Below are positions 6,876 to 15,159 of a stretch of 32,221 nucleotides of DNA, piece by piece. This DNA comes from a virus. A program made the position numbers and the translations under genes. The notes under the pieces were generated by a model. It had not been told where the DNA came from and ran no database searches. It worked only from the letters and a program-made list of their open reading frames with translations. Location: positions 1-32,221 of the IMG/VR virus record IMGVR_UViG_3300025115_000038; one strand, 5' to 3'. Numbering within the stretch: position 1 is the first letter of the stretch; the number at the start of each line of letters is the position of its first letter.

Positions 6876-8078
6876 TTATGGATTAATCTGATTCATTTGA
6901 AATGTTATTTGCATTAATGCTTCAACATATGGAGCAACTTCTGGAAATTGACTTAACAAATCTTCTGAAGTAATTTCCTGATTTATAAAAGCATTAAGAA
7001 TAACTTTCTTTTCATGGTCTATCTTGTCTGATTCCATAATTGCTTTTTGTAGTTGGTTGTGTAGTAATGGCTGGTCTTTAATTCTTCCAAAGAATTCTTT
7101 GTTATATTCTTGGAAATCTACCCAAGCATCTACTCCACCAATATTTTCTATGGCTCTAGCGGCAGGATTATCTTTTACAACATCAAATTTCGCGGAAGCT
7201 AAATCTGCTTCTGATTTAAGTTTCTTTATATTTTCGGGCGTGTCAAACGTACCTTCTTTAGCACCAAGTCCTGTAGTTGTATATAATGGTTTCTCTAGCC
7301 ATCCAATTCCAGTTTTAGATAACAGATGTCTAGCTCCTCTCCCTAAATCTCTTATTCCAGTATAAGGATTCATAGACTGTAGAAGGCCTTTAACAGTTTT
7401 CATTTCATTTAGTTTTTCACTACGCAACGCTCCAAAGAACCCTGGCAGATTTTCTTCTGCGTTCTTTAATGCTTCTTTCCTTGATAACAATTCTTTAGCT
7501 ACACTAACAGTTTCCTTTTCACCTTGTTTAATTTTTCTTTCAGCTTCTTTATATAGGAGTTCACGTTGTTTTTTCTCTTTAGCCTCTTGTCTATACAAAG
7601 ATGCTGCTTTAGCTTGCATAAGTTTTATTTCATAAGGGAGTAGTTTTTCCTGTTGCATAGCTTGGTTAATAGCAAGTAATTGTGCTGGGTCTGTCTTTCC
7701 TAGTATGCTATATCTTTCAGATTCTTTTCTTAAATCATCTCCCTGATTAGCCATAGATGTACCGAACTCATATGCAGGGTCACCTATAGGCAAGCCTCTC
7801 CTGCTATGCTTTATGCCTTGATAAGACATATTAACTGTGTTTGCTAAAGCTCCAATGCCACCTAAAATATTTCCTATAAGGCTGAATCTTTTAGCTTTTT
7901 TCTCTGCTTCTTCTGCTTTTTTATTATACTTGGTACTGTTCTCATTTAACGATTGTAATGCTTGAGAAATAAGATTACTAGAATCTTGGCTAGACTGTGC
8001 TAGCTGAAATCCCTTACCTATATTACTAGTAGTTTCACTATTGCCTTCAAGTAACTGACCCAATATATCTGTATTCAT
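6876..8078 (-). CDS. Candidate internal virion protein, coiled-coil (400 aa)
   Basis: The 400-residue product is Ser/Gln/Asn-rich at its N-terminus, with a coiled-coil (KKAEEAEKKAKRF), a Gly-rich hydrophobic segment (LIGNILGGIGALANTV, residues 67-82), then long charged helices (AKEKKQRELLYKEAERK). This mix of helices with one membrane-compatible stretch is common in podovirus ejection proteins. The start overlaps the upstream stop as TAATG (8076-8080). No enzyme motif is visible. Assignment rests on composition and position. Confidence 0.55.
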   Translation of the reverse strand: MNTDILGQLLEGNSETTSNIGKGFQLAQSSQDSSNLISQALQSLNENSTKYNKKAEEAEKKAKRFSLIGNILGGIGALANTVNMSYQGIKHSRRGLPIGDPAYEFGTSMANQGDDLRKESERYSILGKTDPAQLLAINQAMQQEKLLPYEIKLMQAKAASLYRQEAKEKKQRELLYKEAERKIKQGEKETVSVAKELLSRKEALKNAEENLPGFFGALRSEKLNEMKTVKGLLQSMNPYTGIRDLGRGARHLLSKTGIGWLEKPLYTTTGLGAKEGTFDTPENIKKLKSEADLASAKFDVVKDNPAARAIENIGGVDAWVDFQEYNKEFFGRIKDQPLLHNQLQKAIMESDKIDHEKKVILNAFINQEITSEDLLSQFPEVAPYVEALMQITFQMNQINP

Positions 8079-8962
8079 TATTTACCTCCGCTTGGCTGTT
8101 CTCTCCTGCCTAAACTCTGTATGGTGTTATCTGTGAACTGGTTACCAAATGCTGGTAGCTGGCTGCCTAACATGCCTAAAAGATTCATCTGTGGGGCTGC
8201 CGCACCTGTATATGCGCCCATACGCTGAGCTTCTGCCTGATTCATCATATTGGCTGTCTGCTGGTTCAAGCCGTAACCAGACTGCCTAGCCTGTTCTTGA
8301 GCCATCCTAGCGGCGTTATTCATCTGCATACCTTGCAGGTTAAGGCCATAGCCACTTTCGGCTGCCTGACGCTGTGCTATATCTCTTTGCGACTGTGCGC
8401 CTAAAGCGTCTGTACGCATCTGATTGCCAGCTAACATAGACTGTTGCATACCTCTTTGCCCCAAAGCCGCACCTAACGCCCTATTGCCACCTGCCTGTTG
8501 AGCTAACTGTTGAGCCATAGACCTAGCCTGTAGCCCTGCTTCCTGCTGCCCCCTGCTTAATTGCTGCTGAACTAACGGGTCTAGGCTGTTTGAATAAAGC
8601 TGGCCTGGGTTGAAAGCACCTGCCGTCTGTTGACTTATATCACCTACTTTATATTGTCCTGGATTCTGTAGATTATACCGCATGTTAGCTAGGTTGCTAG
8701 CAGTACCTTGTGCGCCTCCTAGCTGGTTCTTATATGCACCTAAAGCATCTCCAAAGGCAGCACGTTGTTCTCCACCTGTAGTTCCTGATTGTCCGCCTAT
8801 CGTAAATTCATTTGGATTCATCCCTGGAGGGGCGGCTCCATAATTACCATAATTAACTTGAGGCCGTGCACTACCAGTAGCTTGTCCTCTAGATGCGTCC
8901 CATCCTTGACCTTGTTGAATAGTGTTAGGCCTACCTGTAAAATCTGTTGAGCTTCCACTCAT
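8078..8962 (-). CDS. Candidate internal virion protein, Gln/Gly-rich (294 aa)
   Basis: The product is low in hydrophobic residues and rich in Gln, Gly, Ala, Asn and Met, with a repeated pattern in the middle (QARSMAQQLAQQAGGNRALG; ESGYGLNLQGMQMNNAARMA; RQSGYGLNQQTANMMNQA). The GYGLN-Q segment is found twice, suggesting internal duplication of a helical hairpin. It is placed between two other candidate ejection proteins and overlaps the upstream gene by four bases (ATGA). Known short-tailed phages have Gln/Ala-rich ejection proteins at similar positions. I see no catalytic motif. Confidence 0.55.
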   Translation of the reverse strand: MSGSSTDFTGRPNTIQQGQGWDASRGQATGSARPQVNYGNYGAAPPGMNPNEFTIGGQSGTTGGEQRAAFGDALGAYKNQLGGAQGTASNLANMRYNLQNPGQYKVGDISQQTAGAFNPGQLYSNSLDPLVQQQLSRGQQEAGLQARSMAQQLAQQAGGNRALGAALGQRGMQQSMLAGNQMRTDALGAQSQRDIAQRQAAESGYGLNLQGMQMNNAARMAQEQARQSGYGLNQQTANMMNQAEAQRMGAYTGAAAPQMNLLGMLGSQLPAFGNQFTDNTIQSLGRREQPSGGK

Positions 8963-9495
8963 GACATCCTCCCTTGCATAAAGTAATCCATAGGATTCAT
9001 TGTATACTGCTGATTATATTCAACTTGCTGTGGTTGCTGTTGGCCTAAAGCCAGAAGTTCCTGTATTTGGGCATCTAAATCAGGGCTTGTAGGCGCACCT
9101 GTTTCGCTAGGTGGAAACGCCTGTGAAAGCATAGACGTACCTTGACCACCAAGCGCAAGCGCACCTTTATTGTTAGCTAGGAAAGAACCTAATTTAGAAC
9201 CCCAAAAACCTGTCTTAGCCGCTGTATCTGCACCAGCACCAGCACCAGCAGCAGCCGCACCTGCACCTGCACCTGTAGCAGCAGTTGAACCAATATTTAC
9301 TCCAAAGGACAATGGTACAGTTTGGCCTATCATGCCAGATTTAAGAGCTAAACCACCTGTTCCAAGTCCTATTTTACCAGCACCTGCAATAGCAGGAGCC
9401 GTAGCAGCAGCCGCAGGAGCTAACGCACCTGCTGTAGCTGCGATTGCTGCAAGTCCTCCAACGACTCCGAGGGCTGTTCCGACTTTGCTTCCCAT
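8959..9495 (-). CDS. Candidate small ejection protein, Ala/Gly-rich hydrophobic (178 aa)
   Basis: The ATG at 9495 is preceded by AGGAGGAAGAA, a strong ribosome binding site, so the start is secure even though the first 76 bases lie inside the GNAT gene in another frame. The N-terminal 100 residues are almost all Ala, Gly and small hydrophobics (VGGLAAIAATAGALAPAAAA; TGAGAGAAAAGAGAGA), suited to membrane insertion. The C-terminus is polar and Gln-rich. The profile fits a small ejected protein that helps form a channel in the host envelope. The assignment is by composition and context. Confidence 0.55.
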   Translation of the reverse strand: MGSKVGTALGVVGGLAAIAATAGALAPAAAATAPAIAGAGKIGLGTGGLALKSGMIGQTVPLSFGVNIGSTAATGAGAGAAAAGAGAGADTAAKTGFWGSKLGSFLANNKGALALGGQGTSMLSQAFPPSETGAPTSPDLDAQIQELLALGQQQPQQVEYNQQYTMNPMDYFMQGRMS

Positions 9496-10022
9496 TTCTT
9501 CCTCCTCTGTTTATACAGAGAATTGTACTGTTCTTTAAACATCGTATAGTGTAACTCATCTAAATATCTGCCTTTGTAATATGCCTCTGATTTTAAGGTG
9601 GCTTCTTTTCTTAAACCGCCTTTAGTTAAGACCTCAATCGTTCTTGCGTCATTCTCTAGGCATACAAAGATAATCTTCCTTGCGTTGGCTGTGTTAAACA
9701 AATAATTGGCAAGTGTAATACAGGCATCTGGCGCAAATCCTTTATGCTGTTCCGTATCGTTTAACATCATGCCTATCTTATAACATCTGGACATAGGCTT
9801 ATAGTTATGAATCGTTATCATGCCGACAGGTAAGTTGCCGAACATAATAAGCATAACAGTACAGTCCATAGTTGCCGGATAATTACAAACCTCTGGATAT
9901 GATAGCGGCCTAGTTATATGCCTGAAGAATTTCTGATACTTGCCGCTGAAATACCAGTTAGCTATGTACGTCCCATATTCCTGCTGATACGGCATCAACG
10001 TAATTTGCTTGCCTTTAAACAT
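9420..10022 (-). CDS. GNAT-family acetyltransferase-like protein
   Basis: The 200-residue product has the layout of an Acetyltransf_3-type GNAT: an N-terminal strand and helix (ITLMPYQQEYGTYIANWY), a central region ending in HKGFAPDACITLANYLFN (comparable to the acetyl-CoA pyrophosphate loop and following helix), then KIIFVCLENDARTIEVLTKG and LRKEATLKSEAYYKGRYLDE. The glycine-rich RxxGxG loop is only partly kept. The C-terminal ~25 residues are polar and overlap the next gene. Related genes occur in other phages next to virion genes. The substrate is unknown. Confidence 0.7.
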   Translation of the reverse strand: MFKGKQITLMPYQQEYGTYIANWYFSGKYQKFFRHITRPLSYPEVCNYPATMDCTVMLIMFGNLPVGMITIHNYKPMSRCYKIGMMLNDTEQHKGFAPDACITLANYLFNTANARKIIFVCLENDARTIEVLTKGGLRKEATLKSEAYYKGRYLDELHYTMFKEQYNSLYKQRRKKWEAKSEQPSESLEDLQQSQLQQVR

Positions 10023-10030
10023 TGTTCCCC

Positions 10031-10219
10031 CTACTCTTTTATATCTTTAATCAATAGCTTTCTTCTGGCTATTTCTTCCCTGTAAAAGAATATCAACTTA
10101 CAAAACACATCTATAGACCGAGGGTCTTTATAGATATAAGTGTATAGTTCTTCTATCAATTCAAATTCTTTCCGTTCCCAATCGTTTCTAGGTTCACGGA
10201 AGGTCTCTTTTAAATCCAT
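10031..10219 (-). CDS. Hypothetical protein, 62 aa
   Basis: A small charged helical protein (MDLKETFREPRNDWERKEFE...) with an aromatic middle (YTYIYKDPRSIDVFCKLIFFY). Its start overlaps the end of the preceding membrane-protein gene by 26 bases, and a short gap separates it from the GNAT gene. I see no recognised motif. Its context between tail-fibre and ejection genes suggests a minor virion or assembly role, but that is only positional. Confidence 0.5.
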   Translation of the reverse strand: MDLKETFREPRNDWERKEFELIEELYTYIYKDPRSIDVFCKLIFFYREEIARRKLLIKDIKE

Positions 10220-10448
10220 GATTGCTCTCTGCCATCTGAACCCTGTTCTGTAAGGCCGTTACCATCTGTTCGGTCTTGCCTTCTTCTTTGGCAATAGCCA
10301 TGTGCCTTTCAAAACAGCCGTTTGAAATCTTTTCAATCTTCTCGGACATAGCTTTTAAATCGCTTTTCATGCCTTTCATATAGAGGAACATGCCTCCGTT
10401 TAGTACACCTATCATCCCAAATATAGCCGCGAATTCGCCGGATAACAT
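10194..10448 (-). CDS. Small membrane-anchored coiled-coil protein
   Basis: I use ATG 10448, which has GGGAGAGGG seven bases upstream. The GTG two codons earlier is too close to that site. The 84-residue protein has one N-terminal transmembrane segment (FAAIFGMIGVLNGGMFLYM) followed by charged helix (KSDLKAMSEKIEKIS) and a further polar helix. The shape resembles small phage 'haemolysin XhlA-like' or i-spanin-type proteins, but the gene lies far from the lysis cassette and has no o-spanin partner here. Function unknown. Confidence 0.5.
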   Translation of the reverse strand: MLSGEFAAIFGMIGVLNGGMFLYMKGMKSDLKAMSEKIEKISNGCFERHMAIAKEEGKTEQMVTALQNRVQMAESNHGFKRDLP

Positions 10449-10528
10449 ATCCACGCCCTCTCCCTATTTTGCTGTTAAAAGTTTTTTTATTCGTCTAGTA
10501 TGCAGGTCTAGTTATCGTCATTTTACAT

Positions 10529-12202
10529 CTATACCTTTATACCAAATATATAACATCTAACATTGTGAGTTGTTGCGTCAGAACCTGTCGTTACATTTAT
10601 TGCCACTTTCTCTGTTGGCTGTAATACATTTGAAGAGTCAAGGTATGTAGTTCTCGCAACTCCTTCAGAATATGGAGCTACTGTTCCTGGACTAATTAAA
10701 TCATTATAATCAGGATTATTCGTCCCCATTTGCCAAACAGGGCCTCCCAAATAATCACTCACTTCCTCACAAACCTGAACAACAAATAAAGGAATTGAAT
10801 TAGTTGGTTCACCATAAATAGTAGTTGTCGCTATTGTAGTCATATCAACCAAAGCACTACCGAGAATAACAGTGCCTACCTCCTTTAATTGTCCAAGATT
10901 AACAACGCTTCCATCTCCTGTTGCATCATCACAAGCTATTTCCCCGTCAACAGTCATTTTCCCGTCTATATCTACAGTTACTATATCTCCATATCCTACG
11001 CCTGCTGATTCAACAGAAGCAGTGTCCATATAGACAATATCTTCGTCGGTAGATATCTCTGTGTAAGCTACCATATAAATCTTACCTGTTGCTGGGAATA
11101 CTATATCATGTCCTGCTTCCGCCCATTCTTCATTATTACCGATAGCTAGATTATCCCTTGTATCCTCGTTTAAGTCATCTTCCCAATCAAAATACTCGCC
11201 TTGAGTATTTATCCACTCTTCTGCTTGAAAATCCCATATCTGAGTCGCTTGGTCTAATTCATTGTTCAATATAAACTTTTTAACCGCTGGCGTTCCTTGA
11301 TTACCGCTATCTCCTCTTCCGAATATACTTGTGTATGCTTCTGCGTCAGGCGTTCCACCTTCTACGAGTTCAGCAACATAAGAGTATTGCCCGTTATTAC
11401 CTGTTGATTTAACAGAATAATTACCTGCTCTTTTTATCGTGCTTTCTTTTGTGAAAGTTGTTGCTTCGCCATCATCCCCGTAGTTTCCTGTATCCCAATC
11501 AGTTAATCCTTCAATAGGTTCCCAATCCTCGAAACTTGCGTTCTGTGCCACATTAACAGTTTCAACCAATATCTCTACATCATCAAGAACAGCAGTCGCA
11601 CCTGTAAGAGCAGAAGCTACTCCGAACATAGTAACACCACCTGACGCTCCGTCTGGAATAGTTACTAACTCTCCAACCAATTCTGTATATTCGGAAGTTA
11701 TAGGAATACTTCCAAGTTGTGTAGCGTCTGGGCCTTCTCCCCCAGGTATTGTCCAAGTTCCAACATTTTCTCCTGTGAAGTTATAATAATAAGTATCTTC
11801 GCCAGCGTCACACTGATAGATATAAAATAAATTAGGAACACCTGTCAGTCCTTTTGCCCATACTTTTAATTGTAGAGTTTCAAGACTCCCAGCATCACCA
11901 CCACCAAAAAGTTCAGAAAGAAAAGATTCCTCAAACGCTGCGTCTGAGGTTAATTCTACTGCGTAATCACCACTATGCTTATCTGTTGAACGAGAAGCGG
12001 AAGTGTTACCAAAATTCATAGTTTCCCAATCACTCGGAATAAGTCCTATTACCGACCAATTATCGAAATTGGGGTCGGTGAGTAGTTCTACTTGGGTATT
12101 GTATTCGGCGGTCAGCCCGTTGGATATGTCTATTTTATTACTTTCAATCGGGTTGATTCGGCCATTTTCTTCCTGCTCCCAAAACAATACTTTCTTAGCC
12201 AT
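10529..12202 (-). CDS. Tail-fibre/virion protein with two carbohydrate-binding-like domains
   Basis: The ATG at 12202 follows GGAGG at good spacing. The 557-residue protein is acidic and beta-rich. Two segments resemble each other and the CBM_4_9/CenC-type jelly-roll domain: one near residues 40-105 (PNFDNW, DWETMNFGN, KHSGDYAVELTS) and one near 220-270 (NASFEDW, DWDTGNYGD, KRAGNYSVKSTG). A C-terminal beta domain follows (LGQLKEVGTVILGSALVD...). It sits among tail-tip genes, so binding to a surface glycan is likely, but the ligand cannot be read from sequence. No hydrolase residues are apparent. Confidence 0.6.
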   Translation of the reverse strand: MAKKVLFWEQEENGRINPIESNKIDISNGLTAEYNTQVELLTDPNFDNWSVIGLIPSDWETMNFGNTSASRSTDKHSGDYAVELTSDAAFEESFLSELFGGGDAGSLETLQLKVWAKGLTGVPNLFYIYQCDAGEDTYYYNFTGENVGTWTIPGGEGPDATQLGSIPITSEYTELVGELVTIPDGASGGVTMFGVASALTGATAVLDDVEILVETVNVAQNASFEDWEPIEGLTDWDTGNYGDDGEATTFTKESTIKRAGNYSVKSTGNNGQYSYVAELVEGGTPDAEAYTSIFGRGDSGNQGTPAVKKFILNNELDQATQIWDFQAEEWINTQGEYFDWEDDLNEDTRDNLAIGNNEEWAEAGHDIVFPATGKIYMVAYTEISTDEDIVYMDTASVESAGVGYGDIVTVDIDGKMTVDGEIACDDATGDGSVVNLGQLKEVGTVILGSALVDMTTIATTTIYGEPTNSIPLFVVQVCEEVSDYLGGPVWQMGTNNPDYNDLISPGTVAPYSEGVARTTYLDSSNVLQPTEKVAINVTTGSDATTHNVRCYIFGIKV

Positions 12203-12272
12203 TTAAAACCTCCACGATAATCTTTTCAGTACCTATTCGATAACCATTGTTATTATACCAGCGTTCCGCCAT
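12195..12272 (-). CDS. Candidate 25-aa microprotein between two tail genes
   Basis: In the short gap between two tail genes a 25-codon frame runs from ATG 12272 to TAA 12195. It encodes a peptide starting MAERWYNNNGYRIG and ending EVLNG. Its ATG overlaps the upstream gene's TAA (TAATG), with AGGA a few bases before. Its end overlaps the downstream ATG, and the downstream ribosome binding site lies within it. The frame fills the gap exactly, as expected for a coupled gene. It may instead be an upstream leader helping translation of the next gene, or chance. Confidence 0.4.
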   Translation of the reverse strand: MAERWYNNNGYRIGTEKIIVEVLNG

Positions 12273-13768
12273 TATATCCTACTGATTGTGGCTCGAATTG
12301 AAACATCTTTTGTTGAGCCGAGTCTATTTCTAACACGAACATTATCGCCATTATCAAAAATACAAAATTTCGTATTTGTGTCTGTATCAACAACATTACT
12401 AGAATAATCAATTAGACTTACTGTTCCATCCGATGCCCACACAAAATATGCGTATTCTTCGCTATCTCCAACCAGAACTTCTCCAATCCCTGATGTCCCA
12501 CTTATCAAATCAATATAGCTGCCGTTTGTTAATTCGTCGGAATATTTCAATTCGCTTAGAGATAATTCAAGCGATGTATCGTCATTGAAAATCAACGACC
12601 CTGCGTCTGTAAGACTATAAGGATTTGTCGCCGAAAGAGAATTGTTCGTTCGGATTAAACCACCCTTCGTTACCTCTGCCCCAGTGGTGTTTATAGCTGA
12701 ACGCGTATTCACATAGTTTGCGTTTATCTCTCCACCATACGAAGCCTTTAACGCCGTAGTACAGTTGTCGATATAGACGTACTGATTCCATGTAATCATA
12801 TTTACTTGAGCACCGTAAAGACAATTCACTCCAGTGGTAGCCCCTTCAATCGAAAGGCTTGAAAGATACACAGCGGCATTAGGCTCTGAAATGTAAACTC
12901 CAGTAGCAGCATCTTTAATATAACAAGTCTGCACACCGTGAATGTTCGACCCGCCTCTGATATAAACTGCCGCTGTAAATGTTCCGTCAAAGTAACAACC
13001 TTGCGGGAAACAATAACCATCGTTATGATAAATACCATATTGAGACGTTGAGCCTCTGGTTATCTTACAGCCCCTCGGTTGCATATTGCCGTTGTTGCTA
13101 TAAATAGCGTAATATCCAGAACCAGTTGATTTCAACTCAAGATACTTAGGGTAAATAGAAAGTCTTGGATTGCTATAATTAGCTAAAGCGTATCCTGAGC
13201 TTTCTATAAGCGTTCCTTGTTCTACTATTTCAAACTTTGTTGTAGAGTCATATACTACAGCTTTTTCAGGGACAGTCAAAGTGTCTGCCGTGTTTGAGAT
13301 AATAGGGTAGACGTTGTTTATGTATGAATTGGTAGCATCGCTTAGGTAGTTCGTTCCTGCTGTCAAACGAACGAATTTGCCAGCGTAATCGTTTACACCC
13401 CATCCTGCTCCAGCAACTGTTATTGTATTAGTCGTGCCGCTTGTAGCTGTCGTTTCAGCGACAATAACAGTCGGCGTTCCTTGTATCAGAATATAGCCAG
13501 TACCCTGCAATTCCTTCGATATAGTACAGCCAGCAAAAGTTCCAGTCCCAAGATATATTTTAAGGTTTCCTGTTAAGAATTCCCCAACGCTATTAAGAGC
13601 TTTGGTTATCGTTTTAAAAGGATTGCTTACACTTCCATCTCCAGTAGTATCATTACCAGTAGTTTCGACATAAAAAGTAGTCGCTGCAGTTGACTGCATT
13701 AGCTTATCCCCGTCAAAACGTACGTCATCATCGAGGACGAATCTATTGTTATAAAAGTTTTGAGACAT
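12272..13768 (-). CDS. Right-handed beta-helix tail protein
   Basis: I choose ATG 13768 over the TTG one codon upstream. The 498-residue protein has near its N-terminus the sequence YVETTGNDTTGDGS followed by NPFKTITKAL, a signature of pectate-lyase-like and other right-handed beta-helix proteins (residues about 32-55). A long repetitive middle with short strands and turns (YYAIYSNNGNMQPRGCKITR, YGIYHNDGYCFPQGCYFDG) follows. The last ~85 residues match the separate 100-residue protein encoded next door. Such proteins often form tailspikes that bind or cut polysaccharide. I cannot identify catalytic acids here. Confidence 0.7.
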   Translation of the reverse strand: MSQNFYNNRFVLDDDVRFDGDKLMQSTAATTFYVETTGNDTTGDGSVSNPFKTITKALNSVGEFLTGNLKIYLGTGTFAGCTISKELQGTGYILIQGTPTVIVAETTATSGTTNTITVAGAGWGVNDYAGKFVRLTAGTNYLSDATNSYINNVYPIISNTADTLTVPEKAVVYDSTTKFEIVEQGTLIESSGYALANYSNPRLSIYPKYLELKSTGSGYYAIYSNNGNMQPRGCKITRGSTSQYGIYHNDGYCFPQGCYFDGTFTAAVYIRGGSNIHGVQTCYIKDAATGVYISEPNAAVYLSSLSIEGATTGVNCLYGAQVNMITWNQYVYIDNCTTALKASYGGEINANYVNTRSAINTTGAEVTKGGLIRTNNSLSATNPYSLTDAGSLIFNDDTSLELSLSELKYSDELTNGSYIDLISGTSGIGEVLVGDSEEYAYFVWASDGTVSLIDYSSNVVDTDTNTKFCIFDNGDNVRVRNRLGSTKDVSIRATISRI

Positions 13769-13775
13769 CAAAACC

Positions 13776-14078
13776 TCAATTGTTTAAGATATATTTTACG
13801 ACCTTTGTAGAACCAAGACGATTCCTGATTCTAACCGAAGTGCCATTGTCAAAGATACAGAACTTCGTGTTTGTGTCGGTGTTCACAACATTGGCCGTGT
13901 TCTCCATGAGGGTCACAGTTCCATCGGCCTCCCACGAAAACCTTGCGCGTTCCTCGTTATCGCCGACAATTAGTTCGCCCCATCCGGCATCTACAAATGG
14001 AAGCTCCACATATTCGCCGTTGGCAAGTGTTTGTTCTTCAAGTGAAGAACCGCCACCCAAAGGATTATATATACCCAT
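13776..14078 (-). CDS. Stand-alone copy of the tail-protein C-terminal module
   Basis: This 100-residue protein aligns along most of its length with the C-terminal module of the downstream beta-helix protein: NGEYVELP/NGSYIDLI, GELIVGDNEE/GEVLVGDSEE, DGTVTLMENTANVVNTDTNT/DGTVSLIDYSSNVVDTDTNT, then KFCIFDNG and RNRLGSTK in both. It begins MGIYNPLGGGSSLEEQ. It is likely a beta-sandwich that binds the particle or a receptor, or caps a trimer. It ends a few bases before the start of the beta-helix gene. Confidence 0.6.
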   Translation of the reverse strand: MGIYNPLGGGSSLEEQTLANGEYVELPFVDAGWGELIVGDNEERARFSWEADGTVTLMENTANVVNTDTNTKFCIFDNGTSVRIRNRLGSTKVVKYILNN

Positions 14079-14089
14079 TTTCTATCTCC

Positions 14090-14359
14090 TTATGACTTCT
14101 GGAATACACAGAGATTTTTGTTTCCAGATGTGCATATTGCATTTATTTCACCAATAAAAGGACATTCGAAATCTATCTCTAGAGAACCGCCGTTTGCATT
14201 AAGGCGTATTCCTTTATTAAGTGCAGCTGCTGTAGCCATACCAAGATAAACAGCCTCATCTGAATCATTGACTATAATGACCCAATCTCTATCACCTGAT
14301 ACATCAAGTACCTTAGTGCTTGTAGAACCTACAGTTACGTTTGTATTTATTTCAGCCAT
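14090..14359 (-). CDS. Hypothetical small beta protein (virion-associated)
   Basis: The 89-residue protein (MAEINTNVTVGSTSTKVLDV...) is beta-rich, with segments WVIIVNDSDEAVYLGMATAA and LEIDFECPFIGEINAICTSG. Small beta-sandwich proteins of this kind are common next to phage tail-fibre genes, but no family is secure. The ATG has an AGGAGG-like sequence just upstream. Function: probably a tail-tip or decoration component, by position. Confidence 0.55.
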   Translation of the reverse strand: MAEINTNVTVGSTSTKVLDVSGDRDWVIIVNDSDEAVYLGMATAAALNKGIRLNANGGSLEIDFECPFIGEINAICTSGNKNLCVFQKS

Positions 14360-14382
14360 TTAGAACCTCCTAAAAGTTATTA

Positions 14383-15159
14383 TCATAACATTTGTGACGG
14401 CAACGAACTTTGAGTTATAGTCCGTGTGGTTGCTATCGTTGTCCACGCATTATCTGTTGACGCATCCTGAACTGCTATAGTTATTACATGACTACCATGC
14501 GTTAAACTTGATTGTGGTATCGTGGCACTCCATGATGTTGTTCCACTACATGTTACCCACGAACCGCTATCTACTTTATACTGAACTGCATTTACACCAT
14601 TTGGATTTGCTGCTGTGCCACTTATGTACACACCAGAGCCAGCCCTGTAATGCGTTGAACTTGCAGCAGGGTTTGTCCATGTCGCAGTAGATGCGACTGG
14701 AGTGTAAGTCACGTATATTCTGATTCTATACAATCGTTCGGTAGTTATCTCCCAAATTGACCATTCAGTTCGTATTTGGCTAACATTTGTCCATGTCCAA
14801 GAACCTCTCAAAGAAGTTACGTTAATACTGTAGGCCGCAGGGCCATGTGCTACACTTCTATCAACTGTAACCTTAATTGCCTCATCTGATGGCCTACCAG
14901 TAGTTACCGCAGTACCAAATCTTACATTTTTACTAGGGTCAGTATGATAATAGTATGGTTCAACTGATACCGCAGAAATTGTTCCGAAGTTTGTCGTTCC
15001 AGCTGTATTAGAAGTACTCCATGTTGAACCACCTTTATAAGGGTCGAGAGTTTTATAAGCATAATTAGAGGTGCTGTCATTTCCGGCATTACTCAAATCC
15101 ACATACCCAGTATTATACGGAGCTATAAAAGATGTCTGATAAAAAGTTTTAACAGCCAT
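14383..15159 (-). CDS. Virion protein with Ig-like domain (258 aa)
   Basis: The first ~150 residues are polar and beta-rich without a recognised domain. The second part reads as an immunoglobulin/fibronectin-like fold: YISGTAANPNGVNAVQYKVD, then WVTCSGTTSWSATIP, then LTHGSHVITIAVQDAS. This strand order is typical of bacterial Ig-like 'Big' domains found in phage tail and decoration proteins, which weakly bind surface sugars. The start overlaps the upstream stop as TAATG at 15157-15161. Confidence 0.6.
   Translation of the reverse strand: MAVKTFYQTSFIAPYNTGYVDLSNAGNDSTSNYAYKTLDPYKGGSTWSTSNTAGTTNFGTISAVSVEPYYYHTDPSKNVRFGTAVTTGRPSDEAIKVTVDRSVAHGPAAYSINVTSLRGSWTWTNVSQIRTEWSIWEITTERLYRIRIYVTYTPVASTATWTNPAASSTHYRAGSGVYISGTAANPNGVNAVQYKVDSGSWVTCSGTTSWSATIPQSSLTHGSHVITIAVQDASTDNAWTTIATTRTITQSSLPSQML

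Noticed and set aside
9170-9538. 122-codon + strand Ala/Pro-rich frame
   Set aside because: It is the antisense of the Ala/Gly-rich ejection-protein gene; the composition follows from the GC-rich Ala/Gly codons on the other strand.
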